Origin: Canna indica
Lineage: Eukaryota; Streptophyta; Magnoliopsida; Zingiberales; Cannaceae
Length of the DNA: 64,000 nt
Direction: 5' to 3'
Assembly (NCBI GenBank): GCA_034359265.1
Contig: CP136891.1
Span: 7,764,501-7,828,500 of the forward strand
Shown: in pieces, positions 36,969 through 48,375 of the stretch
Layout: every line of letters starts with the position of its first letter
Position numbering within the stretch: position 1 is the first letter of the stretch
The notes under the pieces: model-generated
Database searches by the model: none
What the model was told of the DNA's origin: nothing
What the model saw: only the letters and a program-made list of their open reading frames with translations
Program-made: the position numbers and the translations under genes

Positions 36969-37188
36969 ATCTTTGAGAACTTAATTAATTCGCACATATG
37001 TAATTTACATTTGGCAGAAGAAAATAATAGTTTCAATTGTACTCTTTTGAGAAACTATATAATTCAGATAGCTTTACAGCCTAGAAATCAATGCAGACCA
37101 CAAACTTGCTTCATCATGTACACTTTGATTGATGGCAAGAACCCTAAATTACTTGGACACTAATCCATCATCTTGTACAAACTCTTAA

Positions 37189-37927
37189 CTAAGGCATGCT
37201 TATCTCATCAAGATCATCCAAGGACAAGAACACCTCATCCAAGCATGAAAGCTCCGTCTCTTCAACGTGGAAGAAGCTTGCCTCGTGCACTCGGCAAACC
37301 ACCAGATTAACATCCTATTGAGAATTAGTGTGTTAGAGATAATTGTATATATATATATATAGCATCAGATAGCATTAAAGTGTTTGACTTACAGATCTTT
37401 TCTTGCTGCCTCTCTTCATGGATGAACTGCTGTGGCTGTAATTGGTTCTGCTACTGATGGCGACACCATCCAGAAGTCGGTATTCATGCATCACCCAGTT
37501 GGTTTTCACCCCATGAGGAGCTTCACCTATGTAGAAGACGAGGGTGGTCTTGATACCGACATCCCTACCACTGCTGGTTATCGTCTCTCTTGCTCCAGCC
37601 GGCATCCAATAGCCACTCGGTGAGATCTTGTTCACGCCGGTCACTGCTTGGCTGAAGAAGTACCAGTGGTTACCTCCTTGCAGAGCTTTACCTGCGAGTA
37701 TATGCATCATAAGTGATAAGTAGCTAAACATATGCATGCATGATTCATGCATGCAATCAGATGAGCAAAAGCTAACCATTGAGTTCCCAAGGATCGAAGA
37801 GGCGAAGGTCGAGATTGGGGATGATGTCTGGATGGCATGGAAGGGAAGAGGTCTTGTGATAGAGGAAATGGACAACGAGCTCTTCATCAGTCGGGAAGAA
37901 TCGAAAACCTGGTGGGAGATCACTCAT
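37189..37927 (-). CDS. NAC transcription factor, XND1/NAC104-like (191 aa, 3 exons)
   Basis: Exons in coding order: 37777-37927, 37393-37691, 37189-37314; the sum is 576 bp. The protein begins [20 protein letters not shown] (NAC subdomain A) and continues [29 protein letters not shown] and [20 protein letters not shown]. Then come [20 protein letters not shown] and WVMHEYRL (subdomains C and D), then a basic serine-rich stretch. The last exon has VVCRVHEA and the acidic end [20 protein letters not shown]. This end and the short length are the marks of Arabidopsis XND1 (190 aa), a negative regulator of xylem vessel differentiation and cell death. The three-exon layout is standard for NAC genes. 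A TATA box lies ~95 bp upstream of the ATG. Confidence 0.93.
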
Positions 37928-38020
37928 TCTGAAATATTATTCAAGACGGTGAAGAAGAAGAAGAAGAAGAAAGGTCATGAAAATGCAAGAGGTAGATAGT
38001 GTTATTGTGAGCTTGTGGGT

Positions 38021-38029
38021 TTTTATATA
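38021..38029 (-). promoter_or_regulatory. TATA box of the XND1-like gene
   Basis: TATATAAAA on the minus strand, ~95 bp upstream of the ATG at 37927. This spacing leaves a leader of about 60-70 bases. Confidence 0.6.
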
Positions 38030-40729
38030 TGCAGATGTACAAGTGAGGTGGAGGGTGGCCTGGAAAGATGAACAAGGGAAGTAGAGAATTAAGTGGTAAT
38101 TGATTTGTGGGTCAATGATGGCTAAAGCTTATCAAAACATATTATTAACTTTCAAAAATTCCATGCCTTTGACTGCTGGAAACCATATGACACAAGCATT
38201 CTCTTGGAGTGTGCTGACATCTAACAATGGAGCTAGAGTTCTTGTGAATCCAATCACCTCAGCCTTCATTGTTGAGAATGTAGCTAGATAAAATAATGGA
38301 ATCAGTAACATCAGACTTTATCCATTGTGATGGACAGTTGTACAGAACCCTTCTCTCTTTATCAGTGTTCTTCCTCTTCTATCAATTTATGTGAAGTAAT
38401 GTTGTCTCCACATTAATCTGTTCAACCTGAACAAGAAATTAATTTAATATAATATAAGAAACAATTAGGATAGAACACATTAAACTTGCACATTTCACCA
38501 CTTCGTTTCTACACTTTTCTTGGTCTTCCTGTTTTTGCCTATTTATACCAAATTATTTTTTTGCATACACAGCATCGTTAAATGAATTAGAAATATATAG
38601 ATATATTAGAAGACAAATTAAGATGAAAGGCGAATCTGTGCAAGTCCAAGCACATGTTATGGCTGGGCTTGTTAAAGTGGAAGGGTGTTTGAAGTATTAG
38701 AATCTAATGATGAAGCTAAACCATGCCTTGGTAACAAATGCAGGGGAGTACTCCTATCATTGACCTTCAACAAAAGATGCAAAAGTGATGATATGACAGC
38801 AATACATTAGCTTTGTTTGAGAAAAGTCCCATCCTGCATAATGAGATGGAAGAGGATCGACACAGAGTCTAATCCTATGTTCCTAATAAGGAAATTAATT
38901 TCACATGAATCACATCACAATATCTCATCAACTGAGCAAAGATAACAATAAAATACTCTTCTGATAAGAGATCAGATACGTATGATATAGTTCTGTTCCA
39001 ATAATTTTTACCTCCTATTCTGCTCATAACTGTGCTGAAAGGACCCCTATCATTCTTTCTTTCACCATATCCACCTGTATCTAACTAAGGCTGCAGAATA
39101 AAAGAGTGGTAAATACTTTAAAAATTATAACCACTAGTAATGCTTGCCTCTCAGTCTCATTTGCATACCTCATGCCGTTGTAATAAGAACGTCACGTTTG
39201 ATGTCTTGCCTTGTATACTTTACACAACTTTGAACCTGCAAGAAAGAAAGCATGGTGGTGACAGACTTGAACAGAAAGCCATGATATAGTATATGATAGT
39301 CTTGCCTTCTTCTGGTGTCAAACAAGGGGAATGATTGCTGCAGGTGATAGGCATGAAACGTAGACCTACACTTTTTGGAGGATCAGGTGCAAGTGGGACC
39401 TGGTGCAGTTCAAAAGTAACCTAAATACAATGGGATGGTATTGGTGCTGTTCTTAGGCCGCTCTTTTGATGATGCAACTGTGATGCAATCAAATTGAAGT
39501 CCACTTGAGTTGAACCATGGAAGGCTGAGGATCGACCAGCCTTTACAATTTCCAAATAATGCTGCTGCTTCTCATAAGCCACATAGAAACTCAGCATAAT
39601 CTGCAATTGATAGGTTGACTGGCAAATGGTCGTTATATAATAATATGTGTATCAATATTCATCAAATTCATTCAAGAACAAGCGTTAGTCCAGACAGAGC
39701 TCAACTATTATGGCCTAGGAAACTGAATAGCACTTGAAATAGTTTTTTTAATTTCTGTATGATGACAATAAATTAAGTATATAATGCATTTTAAAAAAAT
39801 CCTTTTTGCTACACCAAAATTCTTCTACCATTGTTATTGATGAGAATCAGCCACTTTTTCTTCCTTGCAAAATTTCCAATAAGTATCTTCCTTCTTCGAC
39901 CATGAAACTTTTATATATTTTTAGCCCTTAATATGTAATGATTATTCTTTTATCTATTATTTAAAAAGATTTTACATTGTTAAATAACTTGATCTTGAAA
40001 AATATCATTCATAATTTACACTATTAAGTGATTCAAAGATGTGGTGGATCAGGTGTAGCAATTAGCAACTTCAATGTATAGGATAATCCTTTAACTCAGA
40101 GATAAGTGGATAAAAACAAAGTCCACGAACACAGCAATCATCTCAAACACAGAATAACGTATGATTTACAGAAACAATATCAAAAGCAAAAGTTCTTCAG
40201 ATGAACATGCATTCTCATGTGGTCGATTGGCATAGAGCATTTGAAGGTTATAAACACACACACATTGGGAAGAGTAGGTTGTGGGAGAACCAGATATCAT
40301 ATTTAGATTAGGGTTACGTCCTATTTGATATTAAGAAAAAAAAGATAACAGAGTCTAAGAAGTTTAACTTATGCACTTTCATTGTTCTAATGATGGGGAG
40401 TTGGGGACTTCTTAAAAAGACTAATATTACAGGACCCGGCGGAATGTCAACAAAGAAAACATAAACATTACAAATGGATTACATACAACTATACAAGTAG
40501 GAAAACAGCAAAACAAGGAACACATTAAAGAAAAAAAACATTTAAATGATCAATAATTTGTCAAAAAAGTTGGCAACATGGCATGAATACTACAAAATTC
40601 TAATTAATTTGAATCTCAAACACATAACTAACCAGCCACCAAATTCATTATTTCACTGAAAGAGCTACTTCGACTACAAAAGGTGACCTTTTAGGACAAA
40701 ACCTTCAGCAGTGACCAGCAACCAAAGAA
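38030..40729. other. Intergenic region
   Basis: Contains the upstream region of the XND1-like gene and the 3' flank of the PPR gene. Short open frames lack any family motif. I see no RNA gene or clear repeat. Confidence 0.5.
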
Positions 40730-42277
40730 CTACTGACCCTTTGCTTCTTGAGCAGGGTTAATTCTTTTCCTTCCCTCCATTGCAACTGATAGCTCATGTA
40801 TTGTCCAGGAAGTGCTCCTCCTCATCTTACCCGCAAGCACATCAACCTGTTCTCTCAAGCCTATCTGAAACAATTTATCCCTAAGCATTTCACAAGTACT
40901 GAGATATGGAGGAATCCCTTCATCAACCATCTTCTCAAAAAATCGACAAGCCTCCTCAACATAACCCTTCTTCTTGCACAGTCCATGGATCATTACAGAA
41001 TATGATGGAGCTGCAGGGTAGAACCCTCTGCCCTGCATCCCATCCCAAATTTCCAGTGCTCTATCTATTCTGCCTACGCCAATTAGCATCTTCAACAACA
41101 TGTTATATGTGTGTCGGTCAGGCGAGCAAGCATCCTTGTCCATCCTCGTGAGTAGCCTCAGGGCCTTATTGACCTCATGCAATCTACAGTGAACTGCAAG
41201 TATTGAGTTGTAGCTCCAAACATCAGGCTTTGCCCCTTGCTCGATCATCTCATCCAACAAATCATAAGCTTCACCCACCATCCCCTTCTCGCAAAGCAGT
41301 TTAATGATACAGTTGTAGGTGAAGACGTTTGGCGCAAGGTTATGCCTTCGCATTCTATCCAGCACTTTCATGGCAGCATGCTCATCATTGGCCATGCATG
41401 CAGCACGAATGAACGCAGCATAGGTGCCTGCATCTGGCTCGAGCCCATGAGTCTTCTGCATCTCCTGCAACCGCATGTGTGCCTCATCGAGCTCGCTTCC
41501 TCGACAGAGGGCAGAAATCAAGGAATTGTAAGCAGCCACGTCTACTGAGCATCCTCTCTGAAGCATTTCATCGAACAGCTTTACGGCTTCCTTCGGATTC
41601 TCACCGGCTGCCCAGCCGTTCATCAAAATGCTGAAAGTTTTGTGATTCACGGGGAAGAGTGACTTGGATTGGTCGAAAAATGACTGAGCGGCTTCAACGA
41701 GGCCGTTCCGGCAGAGCGAGGACAATAGCTGGTGGAAGTCGTCCAAGCCTGGTTGGAGGCCATAGTCGGGCATCCTTCTGAAAGCTCGGATGCAATCATC
41801 AGGGAGGCGGGCGCGGGCATAGAAGCGGAATATGAGCCAGAAGGTCCCCGGTCGAACGAGGTCTCCGCCACGGCCAGCGTCCCGAAGCTCGGAAAGCAGG
41901 GACCAGAGGATCGGGAACTGACGAGCAGTGCCGAGAGCGCGGATGAGAGCAAGGTGGGCGGGAAGGGAATGACGGAAGCCAGGAATGGCAGAGGACCAGA
42001 GGAAGAAGCGATGAGCAGGAGAGGGAAGGTGGCGGCAACGCTTGAGGACCTCTTCGGCGGCGTCGGGGGTGAGGGTGGACGCAAATGGGCGGAGCGCGGC
42101 GTCGAGGTCGTGGTGGGGCGCGCGGTGGTCACTAAGTACGCGGCAAAGGTCGCCGACGAGAGCCGCAGCGGAGGAGAAGGCTGAGCTACTACAGCTAAGG
42201 TGAAGTAAGGAGCGGTTTTCGGTAAGCAGAGCAACTTTTCTCAGCGCCATTGTTGGTTGGACGACGCTCGAGGGCAT
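40730..42277 (-). CDS. P-class pentatricopeptide repeat protein, At1g52640-like (515 aa, intronless)
   Basis: One uninterrupted frame. ATG is at 42275-42277 and a second in-frame ATG (MALRKVALL) is nine codons later. The start is rich in serine, leucine and arginine, as in mitochondrial targeting peptides. About ten 35-residue PPR motifs follow, e.g. AAYNSLISALCRGSELDEAH, PNVFTYNCIIKLLCEKGMVG, PDVWSYNSILAVHCRLHEVN and PDRHTYNMLLKMLIGVGRID. The words VLSDHR, VLKRC, PAHRFFLW, DRHTYNM, ACRFFEKMVDEGIPPY and VDVLAGKMRRS are shared with Arabidopsis At1g52640, a predicted mitochondrial protein. There is no E, DYW or PLS array, so an RNA stability or processing role is more likely than editing. The 5' half is distinctly GC-rich. 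A damaged copy of its 5' end lies at 43318-43412. Confidence 0.9.
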   Translation of the reverse strand: MPSSVVQPTMALRKVALLTENRSLLHLSCSSSAFSSAAALVGDLCRVLSDHRAPHHDLDAALRPFASTLTPDAAEEVLKRCRHLPSPAHRFFLWSSAIPGFRHSLPAHLALIRALGTARQFPILWSLLSELRDAGRGGDLVRPGTFWLIFRFYARARLPDDCIRAFRRMPDYGLQPGLDDFHQLLSSLCRNGLVEAAQSFFDQSKSLFPVNHKTFSILMNGWAAGENPKEAVKLFDEMLQRGCSVDVAAYNSLISALCRGSELDEAHMRLQEMQKTHGLEPDAGTYAAFIRAACMANDEHAAMKVLDRMRRHNLAPNVFTYNCIIKLLCEKGMVGEAYDLLDEMIEQGAKPDVWSYNSILAVHCRLHEVNKALRLLTRMDKDACSPDRHTYNMLLKMLIGVGRIDRALEIWDGMQGRGFYPAAPSYSVMIHGLCKKKGYVEEACRFFEKMVDEGIPPYLSTCEMLRDKLFQIGLREQVDVLAGKMRRSTSWTIHELSVAMEGRKRINPAQEAKGQ

Positions 42278-42430
42278 CGACGAAGAGGCGGTGAACCATA
42301 AGCTTTGGATCCTAACCGGATCGGTTTTTACTTTCGGATATTGGCATAGTTGAACCCGTTAACTCATTAGCCCCCGCTTTAGCAATTTAACTAAACGGTC
42401 TGACAAAACTAGGACTAATCTTGATCGAAA

Positions 42431-43111
42431 GGGTTAATTACACCATGTATTTCAAACTTTGAAATTTTTACCAATTATATTTTAAATTTTTATTTGTATC
42501 AGTATAATATACTACAATTTTAATTTCGTTTCAATAATATCCCACCGTTAATCGAATATTAGGTTTTATCGTTTTATCGTTGATGCGCTACTGATGTGGA
42601 TCAATAGCCTAGACAGTAACTCAAATTATAATAAAAAATAAAATTGACACATCAGCAACCTACCCCACATAATATACTCGTGGTCCATATCCACGTTAGC
42701 AACTCAAGTTATAATAAAAAGATAAAATTGATACGTCAACAATCCACCTCACCTAACATGCGGGTCTCGTTCACATCATTAGTTAAATAAATTATTACCA
42801 GAAAATCTTTGTCCATCTGTCATCTCTCTTGGTTATTTAATTGATGACATGAACCGCGAGTATATGTGTTGGGTGGGGTAGGTTGCTGATGTGTTAATTT
42901 TAGTTTTTATTATAATTTGAGTTGTTGACTAAGTTATTGATCCACATAGCATCGTCACGTCAGTGATTAAATAGTAAAATTAACATTGGACTAACAGTGG
43001 AATATTATTGAAACGAAATCAAAATTGAAGTGTATTATTGATACAAATAAAAACTCGGGATATAATTGAAGAAAAAAAATTAAAATTCGGGATACATAAT
43101 GTAATTAATCA
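42431..43111. mobile_element. Large fold-back element, MULE-like ends
   Basis: The left arm (from GGGTTAATTACACCATGTAT) and the right arm (inverse: GATTAATTACATTATGTAT) pair over about 300 bp each. Matching inner words include TTTTTATTTGTATCA, ATTTCGTTTCAATAATAT, ATGTGGATCAATA and GTAGGTTGCTGATGTG. Little unpaired sequence is left in the middle and there is no reading frame. The start GGGTTAATTA is shared with the Pack-MULE at 15931. No clear 9-bp target duplication was found. Confidence 0.65.
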
Positions 43112-43317
43112 TATTCTCATTTTCATTTATTCATGTAAAAAGAATAATCATATAAATTGCCTTTTTTATCATTTTAATATATATAAGAGTAACATGAGTT
43201 GTCAGCATGGAATTCAAACAGGATCCAGCGATCAGCGAATGTCAATTGGCTAACAATGGATTCAACGTGGATGGCCCCATTTGGGCCCCATTAACTTTGA
43301 AGAAGGGCGGGACTTTT

Positions 43318-43412
43318 GGTTGCAGAGCAAGTTTTCTCAGCGCACGAAACAGTGAGCTGGATTTGATCCTCACCGGATCTAACCCGCTAACCCAATAGCC
43401 TCCGCTTTCGTC
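43318..43412. repeat. Partial duplicate of the PPR gene 5' end and upstream region
   Basis: GAGCAAGTTTTCTCAGCGC (43325 on) matches GAGCAACTTTTCTCAGCGCC in the PPR coding start (about 42226-42246). GATCCTCACCGGATC, AACCCGCTAACCCAATAGCC and TCCGCTTT then match the PPR upstream sequence (about 42307-42390) in the same order and orientation, with internal losses. The copy lies beyond the fold-back element at 42431-43111. Confidence 0.65.
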
Positions 43413-43564
43413 TCTATCAGCTCAATTCCAGGTGCACCATCTTCTTCTTCGCTTGTCGAGATTGATTGCTTCACTCATTGGATAACGTTAACGTGGTCGT
43501 CACCCTGCATCACCGATAACGTGCAGTGAAACATGTCACATGATAAAACAGCCAAATCTCTCCA

Positions 43565-43572
43565 TATTTATA
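43565..43572 (+). promoter_or_regulatory. TATA box of the DMP gene
   Basis: TATTTATA, 55-62 bp upstream of the ATG at 43627. This suggests a short leader of roughly 30 bases. Confidence 0.55.
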
Positions 43573-43626
43573 CAACACTTCAACATAAAAAGTCCATTCA
43601 TCGACAGTACTAGCTAATCTGGAAAG

Positions 43627-44277
43627 ATGTCTCTCAGAACAGCCAAGTTCAGAAGATCATCACCACCAGCTGAGGAAGAGGAAGAGCAAGAGCAAGCCCT
43701 GGTGCAAGCGGAACCGCCTCCGCCGTCCTCCTCTCAGCAGGCCATATCGCAGGCGCTTGCGAGCACAGCTCACCTGGCCAACCTCCTCCCGACCGGCACC
43801 CTCCTCGCCTTCCAGCTCCTCATCCCGGTCTTCACCAACAACGGCGCCTGCGACGACGTCACGCGGCTCATGACGCTGGCGCTCCTCCTCCTCCTCGCCG
43901 CCTCCTGCTTCCTCGCCAGCTTCACCGACAGCTTCCGGAGCTCCGGCGATGGCCGGGTCTACTACGGCATCGCCACCCGCAGCGGCATGTGGCTCTTCGA
44001 CCACAACGCGGCCAGCGCCGCCGCCCTGCCCGACACGTCCAAGTACAGGCTGCAGCCGATCGACTTCGTCCACGCGGTCCTGTCGGTGCTGGTGTTCGCA
44101 TCGGTGGCGCTGCGGGACAGGAACGCCGTCAGCTGCTTCTACCCGCGGCCGAGCCACGAGGCGCAGGAGGTGTTCGACATATTGCCCCTGGGCGTGGGTG
44201 TTCTTTGCAGCTTGTTGTTTGTGGCGTTCCCGACTCGAAGGCATGGAATTGGATATCCTGTCACAGATGGCAGTTGA
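43627..44277 (+). CDS. DUF679 domain membrane protein (DMP family, 216 aa, intronless)
   Basis: A single GC-rich exon from ATG 43627 to TGA 44275-44277. The N-terminus (about 1-40) is hydrophilic with a glutamate/glutamine run. The DUF679 domain follows: STAHLANLLPTGTLLAFQLL, LIPVFTNNGACDDVTRLMT, LAASCFLASFTDSFRSSGDG, VYYGIATRSGMWLF, FVHAVLSVLVFASVALRDRN, VSCFYP and LGVGVLCSLLFVAFPTRRHG. Four membrane helices are visible in this order, the family norm, with both ends expected in the cytosol. DMPs are plant endomembrane proteins linked to senescence, and some members act in gamete fusion. I cannot tell by eye which subclade this is. No introns is normal for the family. Confidence 0.9.
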   Translation: MSLRTAKFRRSSPPAEEEEEQEQALVQAEPPPPSSSQQAISQALASTAHLANLLPTGTLLAFQLLIPVFTNNGACDDVTRLMTLALLLLLAASCFLASFTDSFRSSGDGRVYYGIATRSGMWLFDHNAASAAALPDTSKYRLQPIDFVHAVLSVLVFASVALRDRNAVSCFYPRPSHEAQEVFDILPLGVGVLCSLLFVAFPTRRHGIGYPVTDGS

Positions 44278-45342
44278 TCTAATCTAATACGATCTTGGAT
44301 TGGATAAAAGTGCTCGAGATTGGCTAACTTTGATTTCCTTTATTTATTGTAATTTGTAAGAACAAATGATTTCATCTCATCTATTGAAAAGCATACTTGT
44401 TGACTTCTCTGCATTCTGCAATAATTGATGCAAGCTTCTAAATTTTAAGTTGGCACTGATGAATTGATTGGAGCACATGCATAGAATTGTCTGCTAGCTA
44501 CCATCCACTTGACTGATTTGAATTATATAAGCTATGGAAATCAAACCCCAAATTAACAAAATATTGGGAATAGAGAGTAGAATTCCAGTATGGTTCAACG
44601 TTTTCGTAAAACCAGCACAGCAAATTTCAATAAAATCAAATTTGGGATATATATTAGTTCAGAAAAGTAACAAGCGAGAACTAGTTATGCATTGCATGAG
44701 ACAGGAATTAATCTTCTCAGATGCAGTTTCTTCACAAGACCTATTCCAACATTGTTCAGAACTACACGAGCAAACAAAAAGTCAGAATCAATATGTAAAA
44801 GCGGGCTACTTTCGAGTAATCTCATGTTAAAATCAGAAGAAAACAGGATAGCATTTAACATGAAGTGGGATTTCTGCCAAACTGTTGTTGAAAGCAGTCA
44901 TTCTGTAGGAGTAACAAATGGACTCATCACGTTGTCCAACTTCAACTCTTTCCAAAAACGAGGTCACGTCGCTCTTCCTTCATAAGCTCAACCTACAACA
45001 CCTTTACTCTTTAAGAAAATTGAAGCTTTTGTACGTCACTGTCAACTGAAATTTCCAGTGTCCATATCTCGGATGAGGTCTATAAACAGAAACAAAAACG
45101 AGAGCAGAAAGCAACATTACGCATTTGCATTGAGAGAGCTGAAAATCACAAGCCACAATTCTAGTTTCATATAACATACACATTGCAGCAAAAGAGAAAT
45201 GTAGACACAACCTAACTTTAGGAATGCAGTTCCGGACCGTCATAAAATGTCAATGGGAAAAGGATGACGGGAAGTAACTAGATAATCCTTCTAGAGAATA
45301 TGACACTAGACAGAGAGATTAATAAATGACAAGATCTTCTTA
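44278..45342. other. Intergenic region between DMP and PISTILLATA-like genes
   Basis: Holds the 3' regions of both convergent genes. Open frames at 44534-44985 show no family motif. Nothing else was recognised. Confidence 0.5.
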
Positions 45343-47078
45343 TCATTTGTTCTCCTGCAAGTTAGGCTGGATTGGTTGCACTCGGAAGGCCATAGTCATC
45401 TGTGGAGCGAACTCTCTATCTTTTTGATGATATCCAAGCTCTAGTTCCCGGACACCTCCATCCATGGCAAGTTGCTGATGGTGCTAAATTTACAAAGATT
45501 AAAAGTGCGGTTAGGATAAGTATTTATCAAAGAAAAAAAATGTGCACAATTAATCATCTTTAATCAGTGAAGCCCAAGCTTTGCTCAAGTGTTCAAACTG
45601 CATCTGTCAAGGGCCACTATATATATTATGATTTGAAGATGCCAAATTTATTGCCTATATATGATGATTTTACTATATAATATACGCATCTAGGAGGATG
45701 ATAAGAAAAAGGCAAGTGCATCGGTTCTCAAACCAGTATGATAAAGAACTAAAGCCAGTAGGACCTGATAAAATCTACTCCTGTCACTAATATACTTCTT
45801 TGGGAAGTCATGAATAATAACCGGCTAAGTCAAGAAATAGAGGAATTCAATCTAGCATAAGATAGTTGATCTACCCCGTACCAAAATTTTCAAAGTGGTA
45901 CAACTTATAACATTAATAGGCTGTGGAAATTATTTGAGATGTAAAGATCATCTGATAATAAGTTTACCAGCATATAAGTCAGTTGCTTGTTTTCATCCTC
46001 GAGCAACTTTTCCTGCACATGCAATGAAATATATATCATTTGCGGGAGAAACAGAAGCCAATAAATTGCACAAATTAAAGGAAAATATATATCAAGCATT
46101 TTTACATTGTTCTTGTGCATCTTCCAGATCTCCATCTACAATCAATAGTTAAGGAACACATTAGTAAAGACCAAGCAACAACAAAATCATCGCGATTGTA
46201 CAGATAATAAAATACAAGAAAAAAATCTCACTTGTTTTTCCCTCACGCTAGTAAGCCCAATCTGGAGTGCCTCTTCGATAGGGATCAGTTCCTTGGGATA
46301 AAGAGAGTTTAGATCCTCCCCCTTCAGATGCCTAACCACGCCAAACGTAGCCGATCACAAAGTTTTACCAAATAAAGTACAAATAACCCATTTGAACCAA
46401 ACAATAAATCAGTATGACAAACCTAAGCTCAATCTGCATGTTATCGTTTTCTTTCTTAATCCGATCGATTTCAGCGCTCAGGCTCTGCAACAAACGGAAA
46501 CTTGCTAAAGTTCTCTTTTTTTTTGCTTCTTTTCATAAAGAGGAAAAAAAACTACTTGTGAACGAGATGTTTGAAGGAAGACGACAGAGAGATATTTCCA
46601 AGCATTTGCTAAATATTTCACAGAAGAAAAACGCATGTTGATCGTAGACATTTATGGGGAAAGAATCCTAAAGTAAACGAAAAGAAAAAAAGCAAGCATT
46701 TTTTGCAGCGCTACCTCGTGTTTAGCATCCCACAACTTCTCCCCGGAATTCTGCTGGTACCTCTCCAAGATCTCAGACAACCTGCCACCGTTTAGTAGCC
46801 CAACGCCATCAAAATCCCATAATTCACCGGCCAAACAAAAGGGGGAAATACTAAAATAGAGAAATGGAGACAGATCGACGGCGAACTTACGAGGTGGACG
46901 GGCTACGGTACTCGGACATCTTGCCGGAACTGGAGAAGATGACGACGGAAACCTGGGCCTCGCACAGGATGCTGATCTCCCTCGCCTTTTTGATTATCCC
47001 GTTCCGGCGCTTGGAGAAGGTCACCTGCCGGTTGGTGGAGTTCTCGATCCGCTTGATCTCAATCTTCCCACGCCCCAT
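45343..47078 (-). CDS. PI: MADS-box transcription factor, PISTILLATA/GLOBOSA (B-class) type (210 aa, 7 exons)
   Basis: Exons in coding order: 46891-47078, 46715-46781, 46423-46484, 46232-46331, 46106-46135, 45968-46012, 45483-45343; the sum is 633 bp. The MADS domain starts [20 protein letters not shown] and continues [20 protein letters not shown]. The linker has [10 protein letters not shown], a PI-lineage word. The K domain contains [20 protein letters not shown] and [20 protein letters not shown]. The C-terminus ends [14 protein letters not shown], the PI motif. Exon sizes 67, 62, 100, 30 and 45 are those of B-class genes. Together with an AP3-type partner such proteins specify petals (or tepals) and stamens. 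The open frame runs upstream of the ATG without a clear better start; MGRGK is the conserved one. Confidence 0.95.
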
Positions 47079-48375
47079 CTCGACTACCTCCTCCTCCTTC
47101 GCCCCCGCTCGAGCCAACGCAAGACGAAGAAAAGAGAGATCGGAAAGCGGTGCCAGAGGAATGGGGCGGCCAAAGATGGAGAAAAAGAGGAGGGTTTTCC
47201 ATCCTGGGCTTGAAGCGGAGGAGACTTTCGAAAGAGGTACCAAAACAGCTAACTACTGACCCTTTAGACCATCGCGCTTGATCGATCGCGAAAGTGAGGG
47301 AAACAAGGAAGCCTTTTGCGCGCTCTCTCTCTGTCCCTCTCTCGAGCTTTTGATTAATGGCGGGGTATTAATAAGTATAAGGCAACAGAAACGAGAAGGG
47401 AAATCGATTCTACGAAGCCAAAGTGCAGGGAAAAACAAGCTACCGTACACAATTACCCGGTTCATATATTTATTTTCTCATTGGAAATTTAATGCGGGTC
47501 CCGATGAACTAGAATTATCAGAGTGGTGAACTAAAGCGTACGAAAGAGACTTGTATTAAAAGCATAACAGTCTATATGTCCGTAGATCAGCAGTCCTGTC
47601 TCAGACAGGCAACACCACAATGAATGCTAAGCATCCGCGAGAACGGATTCGTGTCTAGCGCATAGATTGCCACGTGGGAAACACGAGGGGATCTTGTCTC
47701 GTCGGCGACGGGTGATTGAGGTGTGCATTTTTTTTTACTTGGGCTGACAACTATTTACACGTCAATGTTGTCAATTTTACTACAGTTTGATGTGATGATT
47801 CGTGCAGGGCGTCAAATTTACGACGTGACGTATTCATAAACCGCTGGCTGGCCGACAAGTGTCATGCTTAATAGAAACTTCAAATTTTTTGGGCCAATCG
47901 GCAATGGGGCTCAAAAGTCAAATGGTCCATCCAAATTTGATTGCATATATAGATAACTCATGGGTGCCATTGTGGCAACTTAGATCTCAAGAGTGTTTGA
48001 TTTTCCGTAAATATAAATATTATTAAAAAAAAACATACGAAAGTAATACGCATAAATAAAAATTACAGCATACTCTTTGATATTTTGATTGATTGCAATT
48101 AAACTTACAATCACATCTTACATTTGATCGGCCGCAAATAGAAAAGAGCAAGATTGTCACAGGTGAGTAGGAAGCTGTTGCAAACGAGAGAAAGATTATT
48201 GCAAGCGAAATAAAGAGTGAGGTTCTCGCAAGTGAAAAAGATACTTTTTATAAGTGAGATGAAGAGAGAGATTATCGCGGACGGAAAAAAAACTATCGTG
48301 AGTAAGAGAAGGATGTCGCGCGAGTTGCAAATGAGAATAAGAGTATGGTAAACGAGAGAACGTTCTATTATATAC
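47079..48375. other. Intergenic region upstream of the PISTILLATA-like gene
   Basis: The first few hundred bases are the leader and promoter of the minus-strand MADS gene. The rest shows no recognised feature. Confidence 0.5.

Noticed and set aside
41647..42234. Long alternative frame inside the PPR gene
   Set aside because: It is the same strand in another frame, serine/proline rich, with no PPR motifs. The frame of the 515-residue protein carries the repeats.
43660..44244. Long minus-strand open frame (194 codons) opposite the DMP gene
   Set aside because: It is the antisense shadow of the GC-rich DUF679 exon; its sequence is low-complexity (E, G, R, V).
44534..44985. Two overlapping open frames (98 and 97 codons, +) after the DMP gene
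   Set aside because: No family motif, AT-rich composition like the surrounding DNA, and no plausible promoter or splice structure.
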